Source of the DNA: Fictibacillus macauensis ZFHKF-1
GTDB lineage: Bacteria; Bacillota; Bacilli; Bacillales; Fictibacillaceae
Assembly: GCF_000269865.1 (NCBI RefSeq)
Contig: NZ_AKKV01000024.1
Location: forward strand, 248,001 to 312,000
DNA: 64,000 bases
Reading direction: 5' to 3'
The notes under the pieces are model-generated. The model made no database searches, was not told the DNA's origin, and saw only the letters and a program-made list of their open reading frames with translations. Each line of letters opens with the position of its first letter. Position 1 is the first letter of the stretch. Shown piece by piece: positions 41,438 to 50,417 of this stretch. Position numbers and translations under genes: made by a program.

Positions 41438-42862
41438 ATGAAAGCAGCCCTTTATCCAAGGGTGTCCACAGAAGAACAATCAAAAGAAGGATACTCATTA
41501 AACGCACAACTCGAAAAGATGAGAGCGTATTGTTTTTCTCAAGGTTGGACCATCTATAAAGAGTATACAGAAGAAGGAAAGTCAGCAAAAAATATGGAGC
41601 GTCCACAACTTCAAAGTTTGTTAAAGGACATGGATAAATTCGACGTAGTTATCGTTTATAAGTTGGACAGGTTATCTCGTAATGTTTCAGACATTAATAC
41701 ACTTTTGAACACCTTCGAAAAAAACAAAGTCGCTTTTAAAAGCGTGACAGAACCGTATGATACGACTACGGCCCAAGGGAAGCTTCTTATTAATATCTTT
41801 GCTTCACTAGCCCAATTTGAACGTGAACAGTTAGCTGAAAGAACGCATATGGGAATGAACCGAAAACATGAGGAAGGCTTACGCAATGGCGGTCGTGCTC
41901 CATTCGGCTATCAATTTGATGCAGATCGCAAGCTCATTATTAATGAGCAAGAAGCTGTTTGGGTACGGTACATGTTTGATTCGTTTGAAGTACGAGGTAA
42001 GAACGCTATAGCAAAACAACTGAACGAAAAAGGAGTTAGAACACGTACTGGCGCTCTCTGGAATAAAGCAGCGGTTGATTATGTGGTTACAAATCCCGTT
42101 TACTGCGGTATGTTGCGTTGGAATTATCGCACTAAACGCGGGAACAGAACGTATGAGGAAGTTGTTGTTCCCGGAGATCATGAGCCGATTGTAAGTAAAG
42201 AAGTATACGAGAAGATAAAAGCAACACGTAAAAACAGACGGCACTCAGGCTTTAAAGGTCATGCCATTTATCCCTTTACTGGTATTCTGAAATGTGCAAG
42301 ATGTGGTAATAATCTAATTGGAGCCAAACGTAAACGATCTGATGGCAGCTTATACCGTTTCTACAAATGCACTGGCAGATTTACTTATGGTATTTGTGAT
42401 ATGCCTGTAATCGCTGAGGATACGATTGAACAGGAATTTGTGAATGACCTATCTATAGAAGATGTTCCGGTTGATCTGCCAGAAGAAGAGAAACAAGAAA
42501 CAGCAGAAATTGAAAAAGAGTTGAAGCGGATCCGCAACCGTATGGAAGTTTGGAAAGAAATGCGTGCAGATGGAGATTTAACAAAACAAGAATTTAGAAC
42601 GAAGATGGATGCAGAACAAGAAAAAGAGACTGCGCTTATCCAGTCTCTCGAAGATACAAGAACATCTATTGATCCTGTACGCATAAAAATGGTTATTGAA
42701 ACTTTAAAGAGATTCTGGCCCATTACTCCACTAGAAGAAAAAAAAGCTTCTGTTAAAGGTCTCTTTAAAAGTATAACAATAGAATGCATTAAGTCTCATA
42801 CAGGCGGCGCTGGGGAGCGCGCAGTTATCGAATTAACCGATAAAGAATACGCCTTTATATGA
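41438..42862 (+). CDS. int: Large serine recombinase (phage integrase)
   Basis: 474 aa. Resolvase domain 1-140 with catalytic Ser10 (YPRVSTEEQ) and KLDRLSRN; recombinase domain about 150-265 (APFGYQFDADRK, GALWNKAAVDYVVTNPVYCG); zinc ribbon C286-x2-C289...C311...C320; coiled coil about 350-410. Catalyses attP x attB recombination without high supercoiling; excision normally needs a directionality factor. Only integrase in the prophage; sits at its right end beside the host flank. Confidence 0.97.
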   Translation: MKAALYPRVSTEEQSKEGYSLNAQLEKMRAYCFSQGWTIYKEYTEEGKSAKNMERPQLQSLLKDMDKFDVVIVYKLDRLSRNVSDINTLLNTFEKNKVAFKSVTEPYDTTTAQGKLLINIFASLAQFEREQLAERTHMGMNRKHEEGLRNGGRAPFGYQFDADRKLIINEQEAVWVRYMFDSFEVRGKNAIAKQLNEKGVRTRTGALWNKAAVDYVVTNPVYCGMLRWNYRTKRGNRTYEEVVVPGDHEPIVSKEVYEKIKATRKNRRHSGFKGHAIYPFTGILKCARCGNNLIGAKRKRSDGSLYRFYKCTGRFTYGICDMPVIAEDTIEQEFVNDLSIEDVPVDLPEEEKQETAEIEKELKRIRNRMEVWKEMRADGDLTKQEFRTKMDAEQEKETALIQSLEDTRTSIDPVRIKMVIETLKRFWPITPLEEKKASVKGLFKSITIECIKSHTGGAGERAVIELTDKEYAFI

Positions 42863-43132
42863 GGCTTTTCTTTTTGGGCAAAAAAATAGCAACGGCTGTC
42901 CAGACCGTCACTACTTTACCTATGGTGATTTTCATTAACAAATACCTGTGCATTTATAATAACAAGATTAGCATGTTTTGTACATCCAATTCGCGGTTTC
43001 TTAATGGTCATACTAGCGACCCCGAAGGAAACCGTTAAATAACGGATTTATTCTGTTATGGTTTCTATTATAGCGGATTGGTGGTAAATTACAAATAAAA
43101 ATGCTCTGTGGCCTATTTAAAGCTAAAATTTT
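42863..43132. other. Prophage/host junction; candidate att region
   Basis: 270 nt between the integrase stop and the first host gene, the expected place of an att site. Contents: nested dyad CGGTTTC...GGTC...GACC...GAAACCG (42994-43034); palindrome CCGTTA-AA-TAACGG (43032-43045); a possible minus-strand terminator for the helicase gene (ACGG/CCGT stem near 42890-42912, then T run). The exact core cannot be set without the left junction or an empty-site strain. Confidence 0.45.
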
Positions 43133-46090
43133 TTAAGTATGAACAGGATTTTTAGTTGTTTCGACGAGAACCTCTTGTAGTACATTTGAATAATATTGTT
43201 TTTTTGAAAATCTTTTTAAGTCACCGACAACGTAAAATTCCTTTTTCGCTCTTGTCACTGCAACGTTAATTAGATTAGGTGTAGCACAGGACCAATTAGC
43301 AGCTGGATCTGTACGATCATCTGTACCTACCACTAAATAAACAATATCAGCCTCTTTTCCTTGAAACGTATGCACAGTACCTACTGATTCTTCTACCCAA
43401 TCAGAAATTTCTTTTTTGGTTACGCTAGCCTGTTGGGAAAGATACAGCGCCTGTTTAATCATTTTTTTCAACTCTACTTTTATTGCTGTAAAAGGGGTAA
43501 TAATAAATAAATTGGGTTTCACTTGATTGGTCCATGCCTTATTCACAATTGTTGTGATAAAAGTGCCTTGTTCCATAACGAACTGCTCTTTGATTGCTCG
43601 CCCTGAACAATCATACCAGACACTTTCGCCTGTTTTCTTTTGCGCTAGGACCATTTTTTCATCGTACGCAATCTTATTTGCGATTGTAAACATCGGATCT
43701 AAGCATCTCCTGTGTACCCATAGTGGAGATCCAATCCACAGATCATTTTTATACATTCCAAACGGATTTGCTTGATCAGCTAAAGTTTGAACGGATGCAG
43801 TCATACCAATTTGACGACTTGATAGTTGAAAATGGTTTTTCAATTCATCCAAAAGAACTTCATCAACTGGAACTACTGGCTCTATTTGAATAGGATCCCC
43901 AACAACTATGGCACGTTTTGAACGCCAAAGTGCGCCAGCTGCTTGTTGCGGAGTAGCTTGCCCTGCTTCATCAATAAATAAATAATCAATATGATTCTTT
44001 TCAATACCTTTGTACATGGAACTAAAGCTTGCAAATGTTGTACTAATAACCGGTGTTATTAGATGAATGGTTTTCCACATATGGTGGAGTATTTTTGGTG
44101 AATCCACTATGTTTTTTTTCCCTGCTAACTGATTAATGGTCGCTTTAATCGGTATTAAATTAAAGGCCAATAAATATTTATGAACCTTCATCGCCTTTAA
44201 AAATAATAAGCCTCTTTGGAAATTCAGTTCATCTGTTAACCAAATAGTATGCTGCTGCCGATATTCATAAGTCGTTCGATCTTTCGACCAATAGGCATCA
44301 TCAGGCGTTATTAATCCTTGTTCTTTGTAATAACGTTCTTGTTCCTTTCTATTTAACAATTGAACCTGAATAGTATTCACTACATTCCGCTGTCGTGCTT
44401 GCTCTTTTTTCTTTTCTTTTAAAGTCGTAATAAGCGAAAGTAGTTCTTTTTGAAATTCTACTCTTTGACGATCCTTTTTCATCATCAATTTCTGTAATAA
44501 CGTTAATTTGGGCACTAAGCTGATTTGCTTTTCTAACCATTGGATGTCTTCATGAAGGCTTTCGATTTCATGATCAGTCCTTTTAAGTAGTTGTTGCTCT
44601 ACTTCTAGAGAACTAACTAATGACGTTTGATTACAATACTCTTGTAAATTGTTTTTTAAATGGTTAACAGTGTTAAAAGTATGCTGAAATTCCTTTACGA
44701 TATTTTTCCAATCCTGTAGTGTTAATTGCTGATGCTCAGCTTCTAATTCCTTCAACAAACTTTCTCGTAGTACTTTATTATATTTAGAAATGTTGGAGGA
44801 CTTACCTAACGCACCAGAAAAAATCCCCCAAGCATTTGCTTCAGTATCTAATAATAATTTAGCACTTGCTGGGTACATGGCTAAATTTTTAGCTTCTTTC
44901 GCATAGTGTTCTTCATATTGAGGGAATTTGCTTTTTTTACCCTCTCTAATCACTTCACTCAATTTAGGTAAATCTTTTGAAATATTCTCAACAGCACCAT
45001 TGTTACTCGATGTTACCACCATAGAAAACTGACTTAAGCTTAAGGATAGCTCATAGCAATTAGCATTATTTTTTACTTCATCTGTTTTTATAAATGCTTC
45101 AGTTGGGTGATTTAACTTCACCATTTGTTCTGCCCGTCGCACTACAATATCTGCAAAAATATCCTTTAACAATGTCGTTTTCCCAGTACCTGGAGGCCCA
45201 TTAACAGAACTAATTGGTTCTTGTGAAGAGAGTGTTTGATTCACTGCCACTTGTTGCATTAATGATAGACGGTGTTCAACAGGAGATGGCCAGCGACCAT
45301 TAGGTAAATATTTTGGTTGAAGAATGTCTTCAATATAAGAACGGTTTTCGTCAATCGACACATGATGACTTGCGCCTACCAAATACTGTTGTAATACTTC
45401 ATTCGGTCCTTTCTCTAAAATTCGCTCTAAATCTTCTGTATAAAAGCTATTAAAATTCCGAAGAGAAGTTTCTTCATTAATTCCAATCACTTCAATTTCA
45501 AGGTAGTTAACATCTTTTGCATTAGGAAATTTAAAGAACTCCTTATGAAATAAATCCACAAGAGTTAGTAGTTTTTTGTGATCAACGCCGTTTATAAAAA
45601 TGTCTTGTGCAGACTCTTCAAATAGTTGCCGTTTGCTATTAAAGGAATCATTTAATCCGGAAAAATCGATCTTTTCTTGAGCAGATATTTTCCGCAAAAC
45701 ATCCATTAACATTGGCACAAAAAGTGATTCCTTTACATACTTACCATCATCATCTATTAATAATGTAAAACTATATAAATAATCAAAATTTTTGTTGTAA
45801 AGCTCATTATGATTTTGAAAGTACCGACGTAAATACCTCACTAATTTATCATTTTGGAAACAAGAAAAGTAATAACGATGTTGAATTTTTTTACGCTGTT
45901 GATTCTTTAAAGGATAGTTTCCCCATGGCTCTGACTCCGCCTGTTCAACTAACGAAATCCTTTTCACTTTTGTTCTTTTTTTATGATCTTGAAATAATGA
46001 TTCGTTAAGTTCGCCCGATTTTTTTGGAACTTTACACGGCGCAAGAGCTTCTACTAAGTACCATGCATTTAATACAGACTGCTCATCCAT
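43133..46090 (-). CDS. SF1 (UPF1-like) helicase / AAA ATPase
   Basis: 985 aa. Walker A GPPGTGKTT (298-306), Walker B DEAGQ (from 707), GDPIQ (about 731), GTVHTFQGKEADIVYL (about 904) and NVAVTRAKKEFYVVGD (about 942), so the two SF1 RecA halves of the AAA_11/AAA_12 group, separated by a 370-residue helical insertion. The first 260 residues are unique and AT-rich-encoded; no nuclease motif is seen. Stand-alone helicases of this type occur in defence islands, but role here is unproven. Confidence 0.88.
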   Translation of the reverse strand: MDEQSVLNAWYLVEALAPCKVPKKSGELNESLFQDHKKRTKVKRISLVEQAESEPWGNYPLKNQQRKKIQHRYYFSCFQNDKLVRYLRRYFQNHNELYNKNFDYLYSFTLLIDDDGKYVKESLFVPMLMDVLRKISAQEKIDFSGLNDSFNSKRQLFEESAQDIFINGVDHKKLLTLVDLFHKEFFKFPNAKDVNYLEIEVIGINEETSLRNFNSFYTEDLERILEKGPNEVLQQYLVGASHHVSIDENRSYIEDILQPKYLPNGRWPSPVEHRLSLMQQVAVNQTLSSQEPISSVNGPPGTGKTTLLKDIFADIVVRRAEQMVKLNHPTEAFIKTDEVKNNANCYELSLSLSQFSMVVTSSNNGAVENISKDLPKLSEVIREGKKSKFPQYEEHYAKEAKNLAMYPASAKLLLDTEANAWGIFSGALGKSSNISKYNKVLRESLLKELEAEHQQLTLQDWKNIVKEFQHTFNTVNHLKNNLQEYCNQTSLVSSLEVEQQLLKRTDHEIESLHEDIQWLEKQISLVPKLTLLQKLMMKKDRQRVEFQKELLSLITTLKEKKKEQARQRNVVNTIQVQLLNRKEQERYYKEQGLITPDDAYWSKDRTTYEYRQQHTIWLTDELNFQRGLLFLKAMKVHKYLLAFNLIPIKATINQLAGKKNIVDSPKILHHMWKTIHLITPVISTTFASFSSMYKGIEKNHIDYLFIDEAGQATPQQAAGALWRSKRAIVVGDPIQIEPVVPVDEVLLDELKNHFQLSSRQIGMTASVQTLADQANPFGMYKNDLWIGSPLWVHRRCLDPMFTIANKIAYDEKMVLAQKKTGESVWYDCSGRAIKEQFVMEQGTFITTIVNKAWTNQVKPNLFIITPFTAIKVELKKMIKQALYLSQQASVTKKEISDWVEESVGTVHTFQGKEADIVYLVVGTDDRTDPAANWSCATPNLINVAVTRAKKEFYVVGDLKRFSKKQYYSNVLQEVLVETTKNPVHT

Positions 46091-46739
46091 ACATCCACCA
46101 GCTTTCTTGTTGTTTACTAACTACTTCTAATGAAAAAAAATATTCCCTTCTCTGTTATCGGAAAACAGGAGGGAACGCACAAGGTAGCTAAGCTTTCATT
46201 ACGATAACTAGGAAAAAATAATCCCGTCAAAATGCTCATAAAAAAAGGACTTGGCACACAATACTTCCTTTGTTTCGTGGCGCATGCGGTAAATTGACTG
46301 GGTTGTGCGTGAATGGGCTGTCCTACGCGCGAATGGAACCGGTCTGTGTGCGCACCGGAATTTCTTATGCGCTTCACTCTTTTCGCCATCATTGAAAAGC
46401 TCTTACGCTATTTCTTATCATTTTTGAACGCATTTACGAAATGATCTCTTCATTTTCTCTTTTTTTCGTCCCTTACCTACGTTGTTAGAGCCAATTTACT
46501 TAGTCTGCGCGCGAATCGAGGACTTCTGCGCGCGAACGGACCTGGTCTGCGCGCGTTTACAGAAGAGCTTGCTTTCTACTCCAATTTTTGGTGCATTCGA
46601 TGGCTGCTTATGTACAAAAGACAATTTAAAACAAACGAACGAGCGACATAAAAAAATGGCTTCATCACCGAAACGGATGATGAAGCCATTTTTTATGTGC
46701 TAAGGCTGTTTATGTCCCAGCCTCTTTGCATATAAACAG
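46091..46739. repeat. Non-coding interval with GC-rich short repeats
   Basis: 650 nt without a convincing gene. TCTGCGCGCGAA-type units start at 46504, 46525 and 46546 (exact 21-nt period); a degenerate set GCGYGAATGG lies at 46307, 46327 and near 46350. These units are much richer in GC than their surroundings. Frames across them give CAR-rich pseudo-peptides and look non-coding. Confidence 0.6.
46651..46694. terminator. Bidirectional intrinsic terminator
   Basis: ATGGCTTCATC / GATGAAGCCAT stem with A and T tracts on the two sides. Serves the minus-strand nitroreductase gene. Confidence 0.88.
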
Positions 46740-47486
46740 TTATTTTTTATCTAGCCCTTTTGACTCGATAAACTCTTTCATGTAGAGACGATTTGGCGTT
46801 TCCATCACACGTGCCATTTGTTTCGCCCAGCCCTCTTGGCGCTCTCCACCTGTTCGTTCTTTATAGTAAGTCGCCGTCGTTTGTTCAAATGCTTCTAGTA
46901 CTGGTAATGCTTCTTCATCCTTCTTATAGCCATTCACATGAAAAACCGCTTCTTTTGGTAAACGCGGTTTTAACCCTGGTGTCGCATCTGGATAACCAAC
47001 AGCCATACCAAAGAGAGGAACGACGTGATCAGGACATTCAAGCAATGACGATACGGCTTCTAAATTATTGCGCAGTCCACCAATATAGACAATTCCCAAA
47101 CCTAAAGATTCAGCTGCAATGGCAAGGTTTTGAGCAGCAAGGCTCACATCAATCGTTCCCACCATAAAAGCTTCCTTCGATTGAACCGTGTCATCAATAT
47201 TCGTTCCTGCCATAGTAGCTATGAGCTGATGACGATGATAATCTAAACAAAATACAAAGAAGTAACCATTTTTCTCGACATAAGTTTGATTACCAGCGAG
47301 TGTTGCTAACTCCTTCTTAATAGCAGGATCCTCTATACCAATAATGGAATATACTTGTTGATAGCTTGATGTTGAAGCTGCTTGCGCACTTTGAACGAGT
47401 GTTTGAATCATTTCTTCAGTTAACGGTTGTTCCTTGAATTTTCGAATGGATTGATGCGCTAGCAGCGTTTGAATGGTTTCATTCAT
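46740..47486 (-). CDS. NADPH-dependent flavin oxidoreductase / nitroreductase (NfrA/NfsA type)
   Basis: 248 aa from ATG 47486. HQSIRKFKEQPLTEEMI, AASTSSYQQVYSII, SLAAQNLAIAAESLGLGIVYIGG and PLFGMAVGYP are the FMN-binding NfsA/NfrA fold blocks. Reduces FMN, quinones or nitro compounds with NADPH. Length equals B. subtilis NfrA1; the longer frame to 47531 lacks a well-spaced site. Confidence 0.9.
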   Translation of the reverse strand: MNETIQTLLAHQSIRKFKEQPLTEEMIQTLVQSAQAASTSSYQQVYSIIGIEDPAIKKELATLAGNQTYVEKNGYFFVFCLDYHRHQLIATMAGTNIDDTVQSKEAFMVGTIDVSLAAQNLAIAAESLGLGIVYIGGLRNNLEAVSSLLECPDHVVPLFGMAVGYPDATPGLKPRLPKEAVFHVNGYKKDEEALPVLEAFEQTTATYYKERTGGERQEGWAKQMARVMETPNRLYMKEFIESKGLDKK

Positions 47487-47560
47487 CTTTATGCCCATCC
47501 TTCCTTTTATCATTTTTTTATAACCTACCATAACTGGCGCGATAAAAGGAAGCGAGAAGC

Positions 47561-47980
47561 TTACGAATGAACTTCTTCTCCTTTCACTGCAACGCCTCGT
47601 TGGGAAAAGACTTTCTTGGCCACCGTTAATGCATTAAGAATACGCGGAAAGCCTGTATAGGGAATGAGCTGTACAAAAGATTCAACAATTTCTTCAGGGG
47701 TTAGACCTGCTGTTAATCCTGTATTAATGTGTAGTTCGAGCTGTGGTTCCGTTCCTTGTGTTACGAGAGAAGCAATCGTTACGAGTGCTCGTTGCTGGTT
47801 GGTAAGGCGCCCTCTCGTATAAATCTCTCCATAAGCAAACTCTATAATATATTGCCCTACTTCTGGAGCAATGTCCTTTAAATGTTCAACAATTTTTAAA
47901 TGAGTGGATGCTTCATCGTTCTCCGTCGTAAATTCCATTAACTTTTCAATTCCTTTTTCATAACGTTCATTGTTATTCAT
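47561..47980 (-). CDS. Carboxymuconolactone decarboxylase (CMD) family protein
   Basis: 139 aa from the third ATG (47980; AGGAGG 8 nt upstream). RALVTIASLVTQGTEPQLELHINTGLTAGLTPEEIVESFVQLIPYTGFPRILNAL is the CMD core. It lacks the AhpD-type CxxC, so it resembles PcaC-like decarboxylases. Substrate unknown. Confidence 0.85.
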   Translation of the reverse strand: MNNNERYEKGIEKLMEFTTENDEASTHLKIVEHLKDIAPEVGQYIIEFAYGEIYTRGRLTNQQRALVTIASLVTQGTEPQLELHINTGLTAGLTPEEIVESFVQLIPYTGFPRILNALTVAKKVFSQRGVAVKGEEVHS

Positions 47981-48081
47981 CATCATTTCCTCCTCTTACG
48001 TTTGTAGCCTTACTATACGCCCTAAGAAGGAATTCGTTAAATACATATAAAACATACCTACTATGCACAAAATGAATACCG

Positions 48082-48954
48082 CTACGATTGAAGATGCGCC
48101 AAGAACTGACGAAGCGCGTAGCTCTTGTATTTCCCTTTTTTCATTACAATGCCTAAATGCCAAGGAATGGCTTCTCCTTCTAGACTTACAGATACAATGT
48201 TGTCATTGTGTAGTTTGTTATAAAGAGAGTGAGGCAAAAAAGAAATGCCCATATTCTCTCCAACAAGCCCAGCCATAAAGTCCCATTGTGAGCTTTTATA
48301 AGCAATAGTCGGTTCAAACCCTGCTTGCCGACATGTGGCTACCATCCGATCATACAATGCAAATTCTTCTGTAAAAAAGATAAATGATTCCTGTTCTAAT
48401 TGGTTTAGCGACACCTTCTCTGCTTTCGCAAAGGGATGCTCAGCACTAACAATAAGGGTCATCTCATCTTGTTTAAATGGTAAAACGTCAAATGCTTCTT
48501 CATCTACAGGTAAAACTGATATTCCTAAATCGAGCGTACCGTTTGCTACCTCTTCTTCCATTTTATTTGCTCCATATTCCATTAACTGCATAGTGATTTG
48601 CGGATATTTTTTTTTGAAATCTCCGATGATTTTCGGAAAATAAAGGGTACTAATGACAGGAGGGATACCAAGTGTAATCTTTCCTTTTTTTAGTTGCAGA
48701 ACATCGTATAGAGAAGAAGATAGTTCATCCATGGCATGTAAGATGCGAAGCGCATGTTCATACACTGCTTCTCCAGCATCTGTTAATTGAAGCTGCCGTC
48801 CTGAACGGTCGAGCAACTGTACTTGAAGCTCTTCTTCTAATGACTTGACCATTTTACTTAAGCTTGGCTGAGACAAAAAAAGGATGTTTGCCGCCTTCGT
48901 AAAGCTTTTCTGGCGACTCACCTCCACAAAGTAAAGCAATTGTCGAACGTCCAT
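48082..48954 (-). CDS. LysR-family transcriptional regulator
   Basis: 290 aa. Winged HTH at 1-60 (QLLYFVEVSRQKSFTKAANILFLSQPSLS), then the two-lobe substrate domain (KITLGIPPVISTLYFPKII, ILVSAEHPF, ENMGISFLPHSL). Divergent to the dehydrogenase gene with a dyad operator between (48977-49006), the classic LysR-type arrangement. Confidence 0.95.
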   Translation of the reverse strand: MDVRQLLYFVEVSRQKSFTKAANILFLSQPSLSKMVKSLEEELQVQLLDRSGRQLQLTDAGEAVYEHALRILHAMDELSSSLYDVLQLKKGKITLGIPPVISTLYFPKIIGDFKKKYPQITMQLMEYGANKMEEEVANGTLDLGISVLPVDEEAFDVLPFKQDEMTLIVSAEHPFAKAEKVSLNQLEQESFIFFTEEFALYDRMVATCRQAGFEPTIAYKSSQWDFMAGLVGENMGISFLPHSLYNKLHNDNIVSVSLEGEAIPWHLGIVMKKGKYKSYALRQFLAHLQS

Positions 48955-48976
48955 TTCAATTCATCCCTTTCACACT

Positions 48977-49006
48977 ATAACTAAAGGTTATGACCCTTAT
49001 AGTTAT
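48977..49006. promoter_or_regulatory. LysR-type operator dyad
   Basis: ATAACTA-N16-TAGTTAT with further symmetry inside (AAGG...CCCTT). Located between the divergent lysR and bdhA starts. Confidence 0.6.
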
Positions 49007-49073
49007 TATTCATTTTACCCATGAAGAAATGAGGCGTAAACTTAGGGATACAAAAAACAGGAGGTTAGCGAAA

Positions 49074-49859
49074 ATGGAACAACGATTACAAGGTAAAACA
49101 GCTCTCATTACAGGAAGCGCGAGTGGCATAGGTTTAAAGATTGCCGAAGAATTTGCACAGCATGGGGCCAATATCATTATTTCTGATTTGAATGAAGAAA
49201 AAGTATCTAAAACCGTCTCATCATTTACACAACAAGGGTTTTCGGCAATTGGTGTCGTTTGCGATGTTACGAACGAAACACAACTAGATGAAAGTATTGA
49301 GGCCGCATTATCGAATTTCGGAAGCATTGATTTACTCATCAATAATGCTGGCTTTCAGCATGTTAGTCCAATTGAAGACTTTCCGACAGCTACATTTGAA
49401 AAAATGATCGCCGTGATGCTGACCGCTCCATTTATTGCTATTAAAAAAGTATTTCCGATTATGAAAAAACAAAAGTTCGGACGCATTATTAATATGGCGT
49501 CTATCAATGGCGTTATCGGCTTTGCTGGGAAAGCTGCATATAATAGCGCCAAACACGGCGTCATCGGTTTAACAAAAGTTGCCGCTATTGAAGGGGCGTC
49601 TCACGGAATTACGGTAAATGCCCTCTGTCCTGGCTATGTAGATACACCACTCGTTCAAAATCAATTGAAGGAACTTGCTGAAACACGCAATGTTGCGATT
49701 GATCAAGTATTCGAAGAAGTAATTTTTCCACTTGTACCACAAAAAAGACTGCTTGATGTTCAAGAAATTGCAGATTACGCTGTCTTTCTTGCAAGCGAAC
49801 AAGCCAGGGGTGTAACAGGGCAAGCTGTCCTGCTTGATGGCGGGTATACAGCTCAATAA
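49074..49859 (+). CDS. bdhA: 3-hydroxybutyrate dehydrogenase
   Basis: 261 aa from ATG 49074 (CAGGAGG upstream; the frame to 48990 overlaps the operator). SDR fold: TGSASGIG cofactor motif, NNAGFQHVSPIEDFP, catalytic S-Y-K (NMASINGV, YNSAKHG) and LDGGYTAQ end. The FQHVSPIE and LTAPF segments are typical for NAD-dependent D-3-hydroxybutyrate dehydrogenase. Oxidises 3-hydroxybutyrate to acetoacetate. Confidence 0.85.
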   Translation: MEQRLQGKTALITGSASGIGLKIAEEFAQHGANIIISDLNEEKVSKTVSSFTQQGFSAIGVVCDVTNETQLDESIEAALSNFGSIDLLINNAGFQHVSPIEDFPTATFEKMIAVMLTAPFIAIKKVFPIMKKQKFGRIINMASINGVIGFAGKAAYNSAKHGVIGLTKVAAIEGASHGITVNALCPGYVDTPLVQNQLKELAETRNVAIDQVFEEVIFPLVPQKRLLDVQEIADYAVFLASEQARGVTGQAVLLDGGYTAQ

Positions 49860-49876
49860 TGGTTCTTTACATGCAT

Positions 49877-49922
49877 AAAAAAAAGGCTGACAGTGTCATC
49901 CATGACACTGTCAGCCTTTTTC
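49877..49922. terminator. Bidirectional intrinsic terminator
   Basis: Perfect AAAAGGCTGACAGTGTCAT stem around a CC centre with A/T tracts. Serves bdhA (plus) and the thioredoxin-like gene (minus). Confidence 0.95.
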
Positions 49923-49928
49923 ATCATA

Positions 49929-50249
49929 TTATACAGGAAGCGTTTCCAAATACTCACGTACTTGTTCAGGTGTTTTTGCATGAGCACTGTGTAAGTGCGC
50001 AAGTTTTTCGCCTTTTTTGAAGAGCAATAAACTTGGAATACCCATAACATCATACTTTTCAGCTAGCTCTGGAAATTGATCGCGATCTACTTCATACCAT
50101 GCTTTATCTGTATGCTCTGCCATAATGTCACCTATAAACATTTCAAGGCGACGGCAATCTGGACACCATCCTGCTGTAAAAATCATAATCGTCTCTTTAT
50201 CTTCAGAAATGATTTGATTGAATTCTTCTACTGTTTGCACTGTTTTCAT
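49929..50249 (-). CDS. Thioredoxin family protein
   Basis: 106 aa from ATG 50249 (AAAGGAGG). IMIFTAGWCPDCRRLEMFIGD gives the W-C-P-D-C active site; GIPSLLLFKKGEKL contains the cis-Pro. Resembles YtpP/thioredoxin-like proteins of Bacillus. Cytoplasmic disulfide reductase. Confidence 0.9.
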   Translation of the reverse strand: MKTVQTVEEFNQIISEDKETIMIFTAGWCPDCRRLEMFIGDIMAEHTDKAWYEVDRDQFPELAEKYDVMGIPSLLLFKKGEKLAHLHSAHAKTPEQVREYLETLPV

Positions 50250-50417
50250 GCTAATTGCCTCCTTTATAATAACCTTACATACTATATATACCATGCAGAC
50301 AGCATTATACGAAAATGGTATGCTCGATAATAGGATATTATTTGATATTGTTCTATTATTATGTTTAAGGTATAAAGAAAACTGTATGGTGGGACAGAAA
50401 GAAAGGATGACAAGCTC

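Noticed and set aside
46117-46392. 91-aa minus-strand frame
   Set aside because: Low-complexity, no ribosome binding site, runs through GC-rich repeats; most likely not a gene.
46482-46703. 73-aa plus-strand frame (CAR-rich)
   Set aside because: Translation of the 21-nt repeat and of a terminator hairpin; no ribosome site.
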